From: JBBQXK01 sp038209775
GTDB lineage: Bacteria; Pseudomonadota; Alphaproteobacteria; Rhodobacterales; Rhodobacteraceae
Direction: 5' to 3'
DNA length: 64,000 bases
Assembly (NCBI GenBank): GCA_038209775.1
Contig: JBBQXK010000002.1
Span: 1 to 64,000, forward strand
This document shows, piece after piece, positions 43,693 to 53,124 of this stretch (the first letter of the stretch is position 1; every line of letters begins with the position of its first letter). A model generated the notes under the pieces. That model saw only the letters and a list, made by a program, of their open reading frames with translations. It searched no databases and was not told the DNA's origin. The position numbers and the translations under genes were made by a program.

Positions 43693-43733
43693 TCGGCCTA
43701 AATCCCGGAATTGAGGCGCGACCATGGGCAAGG

Positions 43734-44801
43734 ATGACGGGATTGGCAACGGCTGACCTGACGGTGCGGGGGGCAGGCATCTTTGGCCTGTCGGTGGCCT
43801 GGGCGGCTGTCCGGCGTGGCGCGCGCGTGCGGGTAACGGACGTGGCCCATGTCGGTGCCGGGGCCAGCGGCGGCGTGGTGGGCGCGATGGCCCCGCATGT
43901 GCCCGAGGGCTGGAATGGCAAGAAGGCGTTCCAGTTGGACAGCCTCTTGATGGCGCATGACTGGTGGGCGGCGGTTGCGGCGACGGGCGGGATATCGCCC
44001 GGCTATGCCAGGCTGGGACGGCTGCAACCCTTGGCGGATGCGGCGGCGGTGTCTGTTGCACGAACGCGCGCGGCAGGGGCGGCGGCGTTGTGGCAGGGGC
44101 GAGCGGTCTGGCGTGTGATCCCCGCATCAGGGGTGGGGTGGCAGCCGGCCAGCCCTTCCGGCTGGCTGGTCGAGGACACGCTGAGCGCCCGCATCGCCCC
44201 GCGCGCAGCGCTAGCGGCACTGGTTGCGGCCATCCGGGCGAAGGGGGGCGAGGTGTTGGAGGGGGTGGACGCGGACGACATTGCAGGGCCGGTTGTCTGG
44301 GCCACGGGTGCGGCAGGGCTGGCGGGCCTGTCACGCGATCTGGGGCGGGTGGTGGGGGGCGGGCAGAAGGGGCAGGCGGCGCTATTGCGGCTGTCGCTGC
44401 CGGATGTACCGCAGATCTTTGCCGACGGGGTGCATCTGGTGCCCCACGCCGACGGGACCGTCGCCGTCGGATCGACCACCGAGCGGGACGGCGCGGGCAC
44501 CGGCACCGATGCAGGCCTTGAGGCACTGATTGCACGGGCGCGGCTTCTGTGCCCGTTGCTGGCAGACGCGCCGGTGACGGAACGCTGGGCCGGGTTCCGC
44601 CCGCGTGCAGCACACCGCGCCCCGATCTTGGGGGCATGGCCGTGGCGACCGGGGCACTATATCGCCAACGGCGGGTTCAAGATCGGGTTTGGCATGGCGC
44701 CGGCCGTGGGCGAGGCGATGGCCGATCTGGTGCTGGACGGGGTGATGCGCATACCAGCGGATTTCCTGCCGGACGTCTTGTTCGCACACCCCGCGCGGTA
44801 G
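43734..44801 (+). CDS. FAD-dependent oxidoreductase (DAO fold), possible MnmC1 counterpart
   Basis: This 355-residue flavoprotein has a glycine-rich FAD-binding motif (LTVRGAGIFGLSVAWAAVRR) at about residues 8-27, GAGASGGVVGAMAPHVPEGW, and a C-terminal FRPRAAHRAPILGAWPWRPG closing the DAO fold. The middle is poorly conserved and GC-rich. The FAD domain of E. coli MnmC removes the carboxymethyl group from cmnm5U34, and a gene next to mnmD suggests the same step here, but glycine-oxidase-like roles are also possible. The ATG at 43734 was chosen over the longer frame, which overlaps mnmD. Confidence 0.78.
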   Translation: MTGLATADLTVRGAGIFGLSVAWAAVRRGARVRVTDVAHVGAGASGGVVGAMAPHVPEGWNGKKAFQLDSLLMAHDWWAAVAATGGISPGYARLGRLQPLADAAAVSVARTRAAGAAALWQGRAVWRVIPASGVGWQPASPSGWLVEDTLSARIAPRAALAALVAAIRAKGGEVLEGVDADDIAGPVVWATGAAGLAGLSRDLGRVVGGGQKGQAALLRLSLPDVPQIFADGVHLVPHADGTVAVGSTTERDGAGTGTDAGLEALIARARLLCPLLADAPVTERWAGFRPRAAHRAPILGAWPWRPGHYIANGGFKIGFGMAPAVGEAMADLVLDGVMRIPADFLPDVLFAHPAR

Positions 44802-44829
44802 TCTGGCCAGTTGCCACCCTGTTCCTGCC

Positions 44830-46506
44830 CTATCTGCCAAACAGCCGCGCCGCCTCTTCCGCCGTATACCGCCCAAGTGCCACGTCTTCGGCCACAAGCG
44901 CCGGGTCGCGCGCTGCCGGATCACCATACCCCCCACCCCCCGGCGTGCGAACCCGCACCCGGTCGCCCGGCATCAGGGCGATATCCTGCGCCTTGGACAG
45001 GTGTTCCGGCACCGTCACCACGCCGCCCCGGATCACCTCGACCATGTTCACGGCACCATCCTGACCGCCCAGGGCGCCCTGCGGCCCGGTGCGCCCGTGG
45101 TCCATCACGAAACTGGCCCGCGCATGGCCGCGCAGCAATTCGATCTCGTAATCCAGACCAAAGCCCCCCCGGTGCATCCCGGCACCCCCCGACCCTTCGC
45201 GCAGGGCATAGCGGCGGTACAGCACCGGATAGGCCTGCTCCATGATCTCGACCGGGGGGGCCTTGGAGATGCCGATGGTGGAACAGCCGTTCGACAGCCC
45301 GTCATGATCGGCATTGCCGCCATAGCCGCCGCCCGAGATCTGGTACATCACGAAATCGCGGCCCCTTTCAGGATCGTGACCGCCAAGGCCAAAGTTGCCC
45401 GAAGTGCCCGCCGGGGCGGCCGTCACCTTGTCGGGGATGGCCTGCACAAGGGCCGCAAACACCGCCTCGGCAATCCGCTGGCTGACCTCGGCCGCACAGC
45501 CAGACACCGGGCGGGGATAGTGGGCGTCAAGAAAGGTGCCTTCAATGCCGGTCACCGTCAAAGGCTCAAACGCGCCTGCGGACAGGGGAACCTCGGGGAA
45601 GATGTGGCGCATCGCGAGGTAGACCGATGACAGGGTGGTGGCGCGGACCGAGTTCATCGGGCCAAGACAGGGGGGCGATGATCCGTGGAAATCGAAGGTC
45701 AGGCCGTGGTCGTCACGGGTAACGGCCAGCGCAATGGTCAGGGGTTCGCTCACCACACCGTCGCTGTCGATGAACGCCTGCGCACGGTAGGTACCCGGCG
45801 CAATCGCCCCCAGTTCCGCGCGCATCTGGCGGGCGGCCAGCCTGCGCATTTCGGCGATTGCCGCCGTCACCGTGACATCACCGTAACGGTCCAGCAGCGC
45901 ACCCAGCCGTGCAGCGCCCACCAGAAGTGCCGCCCTTTGCGCCTCGACATCGCCGATCCGCTGGTCGGACACGCGGATGTTTGACCGGATGATTGCCCAG
46001 ATTTCAGGGTCTATCCGGCCCTTCTTGAACAGTTTTACGGGCGGCAGGCGTAGCCCTTCCTGTTCAGCCTCACGCGCACTGGCGGAAAAGCCACCCGGCA
46101 CGGCACCCCCGGTATCGGGCCAATGGCCGGTGTTCGACAGCCAGCAAAAGATATGCGGCCCCCGCCACAGCGGCATGGCAAAGCGCACATCCATTAGGTG
46201 CGTGCCGCCAAGGTATGGGTCATTCACGATGTAGATGTCACCCGGTTCGGGGGGCAGGGTTTCGCCGCTGGCGATGCGTTCGATCAGGTGGCGGGTAGAG
46301 AACTGCATGGTGCCGGTGAACACCGGCAATCCGCGCAGGCCTTGGGCAATCAATGATCCGTCCTGCGCCGAATAGAGCCCATCCGAGCGGTCATCCGCCT
46401 CGGCAATGACCGGGCTGAAGGCGGCGCGGCTGAAGGTCAGGTCCATCTCGTCGCAAACCTGCTGCAGGCCGGCCTGGATGACGGCAAGGGTGACGGGGTC
46501 GATCAC
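44830..46506 (-). CDS. hyuB: Hydantoinase B/oxoprolinase family subunit
   Basis: This 558-residue subunit belongs to the HyuB family, which with HyuA forms ATP-dependent hydantoinases, oxoprolinases or acetone/acetophenone carboxylases. It begins MIDPVTLAVIQAGLQQVCDE, includes the family block GDIYIVNDPYLGGTHLMDVR near residue 88, and ends with a GGGGYGDPAARDPALVAEDV motif. Its start overlaps the hyuA stop by four bases (ATGA). As last gene of the large minus-strand array it likely opens a cyclic amide or lactam made by upstream steps. Confidence 0.92.
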   Translation of the reverse strand: MIDPVTLAVIQAGLQQVCDEMDLTFSRAAFSPVIAEADDRSDGLYSAQDGSLIAQGLRGLPVFTGTMQFSTRHLIERIASGETLPPEPGDIYIVNDPYLGGTHLMDVRFAMPLWRGPHIFCWLSNTGHWPDTGGAVPGGFSASAREAEQEGLRLPPVKLFKKGRIDPEIWAIIRSNIRVSDQRIGDVEAQRAALLVGAARLGALLDRYGDVTVTAAIAEMRRLAARQMRAELGAIAPGTYRAQAFIDSDGVVSEPLTIALAVTRDDHGLTFDFHGSSPPCLGPMNSVRATTLSSVYLAMRHIFPEVPLSAGAFEPLTVTGIEGTFLDAHYPRPVSGCAAEVSQRIAEAVFAALVQAIPDKVTAAPAGTSGNFGLGGHDPERGRDFVMYQISGGGYGGNADHDGLSNGCSTIGISKAPPVEIMEQAYPVLYRRYALREGSGGAGMHRGGFGLDYEIELLRGHARASFVMDHGRTGPQGALGGQDGAVNMVEVIRGGVVTVPEHLSKAQDIALMPGDRVRVRTPGGGGYGDPAARDPALVAEDVALGRYTAEEAARLFGR

Positions 46507-48536
46507 AGGCGCACCTCGATGATCAGGTTGCCGTCGGCGTCTTGCGATGCGCGGTCGCCCCGGTGCAGAAGGGTCGTGGTATCCATCTGTTCCAGCACCG
46601 CCGGGCCGATAATCACCGCATCCAGCGGCAGGCGTTCGCGGTCATAGACAGGGGTATCAACCCATTCGTCAAACCACACCGGGCGGTTGCCGGTTTGCGC
46701 ATCAACGAGCCATGTTTCACGGCCAGCAGGGTCGATCAGGCGCGACAGGTCCACCTCGGGGCGTTTGCCGGTAACGGTGGTGACAAGGTTCACCAGATTG
46801 GCCCTGATCTCCGGCAGGGTGACGTGGAAACGGGCGTGATAGGCAGCCTCGAACCCCGATTGAAGGTCGGATCGGGTCGGGGTGCCGGTGGTGAGGGGGA
46901 CGCGCAGGATATGGGTCTGGCCGACGAACTGCATGTCGGCCGCATGGGTGGTGTCGACGCCGGTCAGGGTGATGCCTGCGGCGGCGATGCGGGTGCGGCC
47001 TTCGGCGTCCTGTGCGGCAAGGATGGCATGGGCGTCAGTCATGTCGAGGCTGTTGACGGGGCGGTTGAGGGTGCGGACAAAGTCCTGTCGCAGGTCGGCG
47101 CAGACACAGCCCAGCGCGTTGGTCAGGCCGGGGCGGGCGGGGATCAGCACCTTCGGAATGGACAATTCGCGCGCCAGTGCGCAGGCGTGCAGCGGGCCGG
47201 CACCGCCAAAGGCGAACAGCGCGAAGTCACGCGGATCGGCGCCAAGCGAGACGGACACCATCCGGATGGCGCCGGCCATATGGGTGTTGCCCAGCCGGAT
47301 CACAGCCTCTGCCGCCGCCTCGGGCGTCAGGCCAAGGGGGGTGGCGAGGGTGTTGGCAATGGTGTCGCAGACGGCGGCCATCTTTTGGCCGAAACGGGTG
47401 GGCGACAGGCGGCCAAGCAGCAGGTTCGCATCCGAAACCGTCGGTCTTGTGCCGCCCTGCCCATAGCATACCGGCCCCGGCATCGACCCCGCACTTTCCG
47501 GCCCCACACGCAGCATTCCCCCGGCATCCACGCGTGCAATCGACCCTCCGCCCGCCCCAACGGTCCGCACGTCGACCATCGGCACATGGATCGGCATGGC
47601 ATATTCCACCTCGATCTCGTTCGACACCGGGGCCTGAAGCGCGCGGATCAGAGCCACGTCGGTCGAGGTGCCGCCCATGTCATAGGTGATAAGGTTGGGC
47701 GTGCCCGCCCTGCGCCCGGTGGCAATCGCCGCCGTCACGCCACTGGCCGGGCCCGACATCACCGTTTTGACCGCCTCTGCCGCCACGGCCCCCGCCGTGA
47801 CCATTCCACCATTGCCGTTCATCACCAGAAGGTCGTGGCGATAGCCGCCCTTGGCCAGCCCTTGGGCCAGATTAGAGACATACCGCTCCAGCAACGGCTG
47901 CACCGCCGCATTCACCGCCGCCGTGACACCGCGTTCGTACTCGCGGCTTTCGGACAACAGGCGGTGGCCTTCGGTGACGTAGGGGTTGGGCCAGAGGTTA
48001 CGGGCGATCTCACCTGCACGGACCTCATGCGCAGGGTTGGCGTAGCTGTGCAGGAAATGGATGACGAGGCTTTCGCAGCCTGTGTCCAGCAGGCTCTGGA
48101 TGGCGGATTTCAGGGCAACTTCGTTCAAGGGGGTCACGATGCGGCCCCTTGCGTCCATCCGCTCGGGGATTTCGAGACGCAGGTTGCGGGGGATGATGGG
48201 GGTAAAGCGGCCGGTCATGCCATAGGGGTTGGGGCGGGTGCGGCGGCCCAGTTCCAGCACGTCGCGGAAACCCATGGTGGTGATCAGGCCGGTTCGGGAC
48301 AGTTTCCGCTCAAGGACGGCGTTGGTGGTGGTGGTGGTGCCATGCACGATCAGGCCGATGTCAGACAGCGCCACCCTGGCGGTTTCAAACGCCTGCAACA
48401 CGCCCACGGCCTGACCGCCGGTTGCAGGGTCAAGCGTGGTAGGCACCTTGGCCAGCCTGACCGCGCCGGTATCGGGATCGAAGATCACCAGATCGGTGAA
48501 GGTTCCGCCAACATCGACCCCGGCGACAAGGCGCAT
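46503..48536 (-). CDS. hyuA: Hydantoinase A/oxoprolinase family subunit (ATPase)
   Basis: This 677-residue HyuA subunit has an actin-like ATPase fold. The N-terminal RLVAGVDVGGTFTDLVIFDP is the phosphate-binding motif; GTTTTTNAVLERKLSRTGLI and TYDMGGTSTDVALI are the other conserved family blocks. With HyuB it couples ATP hydrolysis to opening or carboxylation of a substrate. The start at 48536 follows the livF stop by one base, and the stop overlaps hyuB. Substrate is not determinable from sequence. Confidence 0.93.
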   Translation of the reverse strand: MRLVAGVDVGGTFTDLVIFDPDTGAVRLAKVPTTLDPATGGQAVGVLQAFETARVALSDIGLIVHGTTTTTNAVLERKLSRTGLITTMGFRDVLELGRRTRPNPYGMTGRFTPIIPRNLRLEIPERMDARGRIVTPLNEVALKSAIQSLLDTGCESLVIHFLHSYANPAHEVRAGEIARNLWPNPYVTEGHRLLSESREYERGVTAAVNAAVQPLLERYVSNLAQGLAKGGYRHDLLVMNGNGGMVTAGAVAAEAVKTVMSGPASGVTAAIATGRRAGTPNLITYDMGGTSTDVALIRALQAPVSNEIEVEYAMPIHVPMVDVRTVGAGGGSIARVDAGGMLRVGPESAGSMPGPVCYGQGGTRPTVSDANLLLGRLSPTRFGQKMAAVCDTIANTLATPLGLTPEAAAEAVIRLGNTHMAGAIRMVSVSLGADPRDFALFAFGGAGPLHACALARELSIPKVLIPARPGLTNALGCVCADLRQDFVRTLNRPVNSLDMTDAHAILAAQDAEGRTRIAAAGITLTGVDTTHAADMQFVGQTHILRVPLTTGTPTRSDLQSGFEAAYHARFHVTLPEIRANLVNLVTTVTGKRPEVDLSRLIDPAGRETWLVDAQTGNRPVWFDEWVDTPVYDRERLPLDAVIIGPAVLEQMDTTTLLHRGDRASQDADGNLIIEVRL

Positions 48537-48537
48537 C

Positions 48538-49233
48538 TCAGACACCCACATGCGCGCGGAACGCGGGGGCATCGCGGGTCAGGGTGGCGGCGGGGTGGGT
48601 TTCGGCAAGGCTGCCTTGCGTCAGGAACAGGATGCGGTCGGCAAGGTTCAAGGCGGCGTCAACCCGCTGTTCCACAAGCAATATTGCGACCCGGGCTACG
48701 CGCAACGTCTCGATCACATCGCGGATCAGGGCGATCATGGATGGCTGCAACCCCTCGGTCGGTTCGTCCAGCATCAGGACGCGCGGATCAAGGCAAAGGG
48801 CGCGACCGATGGCCAGCATCTGCTGCTCACCCCCCGACAGGGTGCGCGCCTGTTGGCTAATTCGTTCGGCCAAACGGGGGAACAGGGACAGCACGCGGTC
48901 AAGCGCGGCCTTGCCTTGACCGCGCGTCATCAGGCCGACGGACAGATTTTCCGCCACGGTCATCTCGCCAAACAGCCGCCGCCCCTGCGGGACATAGCCG
49001 ATGCCGTGGCGTGGCACCTGATGCGGAGGCAGGCCGTGCAGGGGGGTGCCGTCAAGGGCGATGGTGCCGCCCGAGCGGTCGGTCTGGCCCATGATGGTGC
49101 GCAACAGGGTCGATTTTCCGGCACCGTTACGGCCCATGAGGCATGCCACCTCACCCGGTGCGACGTGCAGCGAAACATCCCGCAGCACCGCGACGGGACC
49201 ATACCCTGCGCTGACCCCGTCAAGCCGCAGCAT
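48538..49233 (-). CDS. livF: Branched-chain-type ABC transporter ATPase LivF
   Basis: This 231-residue ATP-binding subunit has Walker A GRNGAGKST at about residues 35-43, the signature LSGGEQQMLAIGRAL and Walker B RVLMLDEPTEGLQPS. The motif YVPQGRRLFGEMTVAENL is diagnostic of LivF rather than LivG. The ATG at 49233 overlaps the livG stop by 14 bases. It is one of two ATPases of the importer in this array. Confidence 0.92.
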   Translation of the reverse strand: MLRLDGVSAGYGPVAVLRDVSLHVAPGEVACLMGRNGAGKSTLLRTIMGQTDRSGGTIALDGTPLHGLPPHQVPRHGIGYVPQGRRLFGEMTVAENLSVGLMTRGQGKAALDRVLSLFPRLAERISQQARTLSGGEQQMLAIGRALCLDPRVLMLDEPTEGLQPSMIALIRDVIETLRVARVAILLVEQRVDAALNLADRILFLTQGSLAETHPAATLTRDAPAFRAHVGV

Positions 49234-49942
49234 TGGGGGTGCCGAGATAGGCCGCCTGCACGGCGGGGTTGGCGCGGATTTCATGGGGCGTTCCGGTCGC
49301 CAGACGGCGGCCAAAGTTCAGGACGGTGATGCGGTCGGCGAGATCCATCACCACCTCCATGTTGTGTTCGATCAGCAGCACGGTCGTTGTCGGTGGCAGG
49401 GCGCGGATCAGGGTCTTGAACCCCTCAATCTCGGACGCGGCCAGTCCTTGGGTCGGCTCGTCAAGGATCAGAACGCGGGGGGAAAGGGCAAGGCCCATCG
49501 CGATCTCCAACAGCCGCTGGTGGCCATAGCTGAGCGTTCCGGCAATTTGCTGCGCACGGTCTGACAGCCCTGTGCGGGAAAGCGCCGCCATCGTGGCGTG
49601 GTGCAGATCGGGCGGGGATTGGCGTTGCACCGCGAGGGCGACGTTGTCGAACGCGGTCAGGCGCGGGTAGATCGAGGTGATCTGGAAGGTATAGGCGATG
49701 CCCGCACGCACCCGGGCATGGGCGGGCAGGCGGGTGATGTCGCGACCGGCCAGCGTAATGGTGCCGGATTGGGCAGGTGTGCGGCCTGACAGGAGGCTGA
49801 CGAAGGTGGTCTTGCCCGCCCCGTTCGGGCCGATCAAGGCGTGGATGTCACCTTGCGTCAGGTCGAAATCAACCTCGTCCACGGCCTTGAGGCCCCCGAA
49901 ATGCCGCGTGAGGCCGCGTGCGGACAGGATTACGGCAGCCAC
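49220..49942 (-). CDS. livG: Branched-chain-type ABC transporter ATPase LivG
   Basis: This 240-residue ATP-binding subunit has Walker A GPNGAGKTT at about residue 40, signature LSYGHQRLLEIAMGLAL and Walker B RVLILDEPTQGLAASE. No ATG gives the right start; the GTG at 49942, with AAAGG eight bases upstream, was chosen and overlaps the livM stop by 13 bases. It pairs with LivF in the importer. Confidence 0.9.
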   Translation of the reverse strand: MAAVILSARGLTRHFGGLKAVDEVDFDLTQGDIHALIGPNGAGKTTFVSLLSGRTPAQSGTITLAGRDITRLPAHARVRAGIAYTFQITSIYPRLTAFDNVALAVQRQSPPDLHHATMAALSRTGLSDRAQQIAGTLSYGHQRLLEIAMGLALSPRVLILDEPTQGLAASEIEGFKTLIRALPPTTTVLLIEHNMEVVMDLADRITVLNFGRRLATGTPHEIRANPAVQAAYLGTPNAAA

Positions 49943-50865
49943 GGGAGGAACCTTTCGCGTAACGTGCCGAGGAAGCCCTTGGGGGCGAAGATGACGATCA
50001 AGAGGAGGGCTGCGCCGGTGACGAACAGCGTGGCGGTGGTGACCAGCGATGACAGGTCGATCAGGTAGAACATGACCAACGCGCCGACGAACGGCCCCAG
50101 AACCGTGCCCGCACCGCCCAAAAGGACATAGAGGAGCGGCAGGATCGAGTATTGCACACCCGCGAAACTGGCGCCCACATAGCCGAACATCACGGCGAAT
50201 GCGGCACCTGCGGCACCGGCATAGGCCCCTGAGAGGGTGAGTGCTGCAAGTTTCACCGTGAAGGGGTTGTAGCCCAGCATCCGCGAGCGTTCCTCGTTCT
50301 CGCGCATGGCGATCATGCTGCGGCCAAAGGCGGTGCGTGTGAGGGCGAGGTGGAGAAGGAGGGCGACAGTGAAGAGGGCGAGGGCCGACAGGTATCGGGG
50401 GGTGTCGGCGGACAGGTCGATGGGGCCGATGGCGCGGGCGGCGCGGTCGATGACGAAACCTTCGTCGCCGCCGGTCAAGGGGCCAAAATAGAGGAGCGTG
50501 AGGTAGCCCGCCTGTGCGAACATCAGGGTGACTATCATGAACGACACCCCACCGGTGCGCAGGGCCAGCAACCCCACGGCTGCGGCCATCATGGCCCCGG
50601 CCAGCAGACCAAGGGCCAGCGAGGGGCCGGTGGGGATTTCCAGTACGGCAATCCCCATGCCCGTCGCATATATCCCCGCCGCAAAGAACAGCGCGTGGCC
50701 CAAGGACAAAAGGCCGGTGTAGCCAAAGGCGATGTTGTACCCCATGGCAAAGACCGCCATCACCATGATGCGGGCAAGATTGGTGTGGTGATACGCGGGC
50801 AAGAGCCAGTTCGCGGCCAGAAGTACCGCGATCACCCCCAGATGCAGCGCCCATGTGCGGGTCAT
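49930..50865 (-). CDS. livM: Branched-chain-type ABC transporter permease LivM
   Basis: This 311-residue permease has about eight to nine membrane helices. The N-terminal part carries MGYNIAFGYTGLLSLGHALF, the family block between early helices, and later the EENEERSRMLGYN-like coupling loop (residues MRENEERSRMLGYNPFTVKL), which contacts the ATPase. The gene overlaps livH by four bases (ATGA). It is a component of the importer whose ligand is set by the binding protein at 51.8 kb. Confidence 0.92.
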   Translation of the reverse strand: MTRTWALHLGVIAVLLAANWLLPAYHHTNLARIMVMAVFAMGYNIAFGYTGLLSLGHALFFAAGIYATGMGIAVLEIPTGPSLALGLLAGAMMAAAVGLLALRTGGVSFMIVTLMFAQAGYLTLLYFGPLTGGDEGFVIDRAARAIGPIDLSADTPRYLSALALFTVALLLHLALTRTAFGRSMIAMRENEERSRMLGYNPFTVKLAALTLSGAYAGAAGAAFAVMFGYVGASFAGVQYSILPLLYVLLGGAGTVLGPFVGALVMFYLIDLSSLVTTATLFVTGAALLLIVIFAPKGFLGTLRERFLPWLP

Positions 50866-51743
50866 GGGGCGCGGGTTCCGAACAGGCCCTGCGGGCGGAA
50901 CACCAGGACCATTGCGACCAACAGGGTGGCGATGATCTTGGCAAGTGTGGGTGAAAAGAACACCGAGATCACCCCGTCCGACAGGCCGATCACCAGTGCC
51001 GCCACGACTGTTCCGCGCAGGGAACCAAGGCCGCCGATGATGACCACGATGAAGGACAACAAGAGCGGGTCCGTTCCCATCAGGTAATGCGCTTGGCTGA
51101 TCGGCACCACCAGCACCGCCGCCACCGCAGCCAGCCCCGCCCCAAGCGCAAAGACGCCCGCATAGACACGGTCAGTGTCGATGCCAAAGGCGCGCGCAGT
51201 GTCACGATCCATCTGCGTGGCGCGCATCACCAGACCGGCCTTTGAGTGGGTCATGATGCGCCAGACAACCAGCAGCACCGCCACAGCCGCCACGATGACG
51301 AACAGCTTGTACCCCGACCAGCCGAACCACGGCAGCTGTATGCGCCAGGTAAAGGGGGCGGGCACCGGGCGGGCGTCGGGGCCAAAGAAGGTCAACGCCG
51401 CCTGCTGCAGGATGTACAACAGCCCGATGGTGGCAACGATGGTCGCCTCGGGGTCGTAGTTCAGGCGTTTCAGCACCAGCCGGTCGGTGGCCAGCGCCAC
51501 CGCGCCCACCAAAAGGGGGGCTACCACCAGCGCCACTAAGAACGCGATCCACGGCGGGCCGGGGATGGCTTGGGTCACGAACCACGCCACAACGGCCCCC
51601 AGCATGAAGAACTCGCCGTGGGCCACGTTCACCACCCGCATGACGCCGAACACCAGCGACAGGCCAACCGCCGTCAGCGCCAGAACCGCCGCCGTAACGG
51701 TTCCCTCCATCAGCGCCAAGAGCAGGAACGGGCCGAAATCCAT
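50862..51743 (-). CDS. livH: Branched-chain-type ABC transporter permease LivH
   Basis: This 293-residue permease has about eight helices and the LivH landmarks GLSLVFGVMRVVNVAHGEFF and the cytoplasmic loop MRATQMDRDTARAFGIDTDR, plus FIVVIIGGLGSLRGTVVAAL near the C-terminus. It lies 39 bases downstream of the binding protein gene and overlaps livM. It is transcribed with the heterocycle-type enzymes of this array. Confidence 0.93.
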   Translation of the reverse strand: MDFGPFLLLALMEGTVTAAVLALTAVGLSLVFGVMRVVNVAHGEFFMLGAVVAWFVTQAIPGPPWIAFLVALVVAPLLVGAVALATDRLVLKRLNYDPEATIVATIGLLYILQQAALTFFGPDARPVPAPFTWRIQLPWFGWSGYKLFVIVAAVAVLLVVWRIMTHSKAGLVMRATQMDRDTARAFGIDTDRVYAGVFALGAGLAAVAAVLVVPISQAHYLMGTDPLLLSFIVVIIGGLGSLRGTVVAALVIGLSDGVISVFFSPTLAKIIATLLVAMVLVFRPQGLFGTRAP

Positions 51744-51782
51744 GGGTCAGGCCGCCCGGGGATTCAGCCCCGGGCGATGGTT

Positions 51783-53051
51783 TCAGAACGACTGCGTCGT
51801 GTAATCGACGGCGTCGTCGTACCGCCCATCCTCCAGCGAGGTGCGGTGAACACGCACCAGCTTGCCGCCTTCGACCTTTGAGATGTTCTGTGAGCCGAAC
51901 ACCTGATGCGTCTTGCCGTTGAACCGCTTGGCCCCCTGCGGATGGGCGTCGCCTGCGGGCATGTCGGTCATCGCCTCGACGGCTTCCACAAACTTCTGCC
52001 GGTCGGCGGGGCCCTGATAGCCGCTGGCGGTCATCGCATCGCGGATGACGTGCAGGGTTTCCCAGCAACTGAACATGTGGCTGTAGGTGGCCACATCCGC
52101 CGCATCCGACACCGAAGCGCCGTTGTCATCCACCCCCACGGCGGCGCGGTACACCGCCTCTTCTGGCCCGGCATCGGCCTGCTTCATCCGGCAATGCGCC
52201 TCCCAGAAATGGGTGCCTTCAAGGAACTCCAGCCCGGGCGAGGCGATATCGACCGCCTCAAGACTGTCCATGAAGCCAAAGATCTGGGGTTTCGCGCCAG
52301 ACCCATAGAACTCCCCCAACTCCTTGACGAAGTTCAGGACGGCAGGGCCGACCATGACGTGATACAGCACCTCGGTTTCCGCCGGGATTTGCGGGAAATA
52401 GCGGGTAAAGCTGGTCTCGGTCGGGGGAATGGCGATCTGGGCGATCACTTCACCCCCTTGGGCTGCCATCGCGGCGGTAAAGAAATCACGGTGGTCGTGG
52501 CCAAAGGCGAAATCGGGGAAGATCATCGCGACCTTCTTGCCAAGGTTCGCGGAAACCCACGGGGCCATCGAGGCGATCTGTGACCGCACATCGGTGATGC
52601 CCGGCTGCAACGTCCAGCGGTTCAGCATGCCCGAGGCGACGTGGTAGCCTTCGGAGCACACCAGATAGGGCACCTTGAGTTCCCCGGCGCGGGGGGCCGA
52701 TCCGATCACGACATGGCTGAACAGGGGGCCAAAGATCACGTCGCACCCGGCCTGCGTCGCCAGTTTCTCAACCACTTCCGAGCCGCGCTTTGGGTCGGTG
52801 CCGTCATCCTCAAAGATCACCTCGACAGGCCGCCCGTTGATCCCGCCCGCCGCATTCAGGGCTGCCAGCGCGGCTTGCGTGGTACGCTCGTACCAGCGGC
52901 CATAGGAGGCGCCGATGCCGGTGCGGTGCAACTGGAACCCCAGCTTGATCGGGGCCGAGGATTGCGCCTGGATGAAGCCGGGCATCGCCATCGCGGCGGT
53001 GCCTGCGGCAAGGCCCTGCAACAGGGTGCGGCGGGGAAGGGTCAGGGTCAT
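51783..53051 (-). CDS. ABC transporter substrate-binding protein, Tat-type signal
   Basis: This 422-residue periplasmic binding protein of the LivK/AmiC-like group starts with MTLTLPRRTLLQGLAAGTAA, whose RR plus hydrophobic stretch suggests twin-arginine export, ending near GFIQAQ. The mature part has IKLGFQLHRTGIGASYGRWY, ALNAAGGINGRPVEVIFEDD and the two-lobed fold of amide/branched-chain binding proteins. The ligand is unknown. The start at 53051 has GGAGC upstream. It is the first gene of the importer block, 73 bases after the membrane protein gene. Confidence 0.88.
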   Translation of the reverse strand: MTLTLPRRTLLQGLAAGTAAMAMPGFIQAQSSAPIKLGFQLHRTGIGASYGRWYERTTQAALAALNAAGGINGRPVEVIFEDDGTDPKRGSEVVEKLATQAGCDVIFGPLFSHVVIGSAPRAGELKVPYLVCSEGYHVASGMLNRWTLQPGITDVRSQIASMAPWVSANLGKKVAMIFPDFAFGHDHRDFFTAAMAAQGGEVIAQIAIPPTETSFTRYFPQIPAETEVLYHVMVGPAVLNFVKELGEFYGSGAKPQIFGFMDSLEAVDIASPGLEFLEGTHFWEAHCRMKQADAGPEEAVYRAAVGVDDNGASVSDAADVATYSHMFSCWETLHVIRDAMTASGYQGPADRQKFVEAVEAMTDMPAGDAHPQGAKRFNGKTHQVFGSQNISKVEGGKLVRVHRTSLEDGRYDDAVDYTTQSF

Positions 53052-53124
53052 GTCGGATGCTCCGCTGTTGGGGGGGTGTTTTGGGGCAAAGAATGTTCGC
53101 ACGGCCCGGCCTTGTCCAATGAAA

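Noticed and set aside
46542..48860. Open frame of about 770 codons on the plus strand across hyuA
   Set aside because: Antisense shadow of a well-conserved gene; composition is Arg/Gly/His-rich without any recognisable domain.
53068..53095. An eleventh clear copy of the dispersed repeat
   Set aside because: The stretch GTGTTTTGGGGCAAAGAATG is similar to the tail but lacks the hairpin and several conserved bases, so it is only mentioned, not counted.
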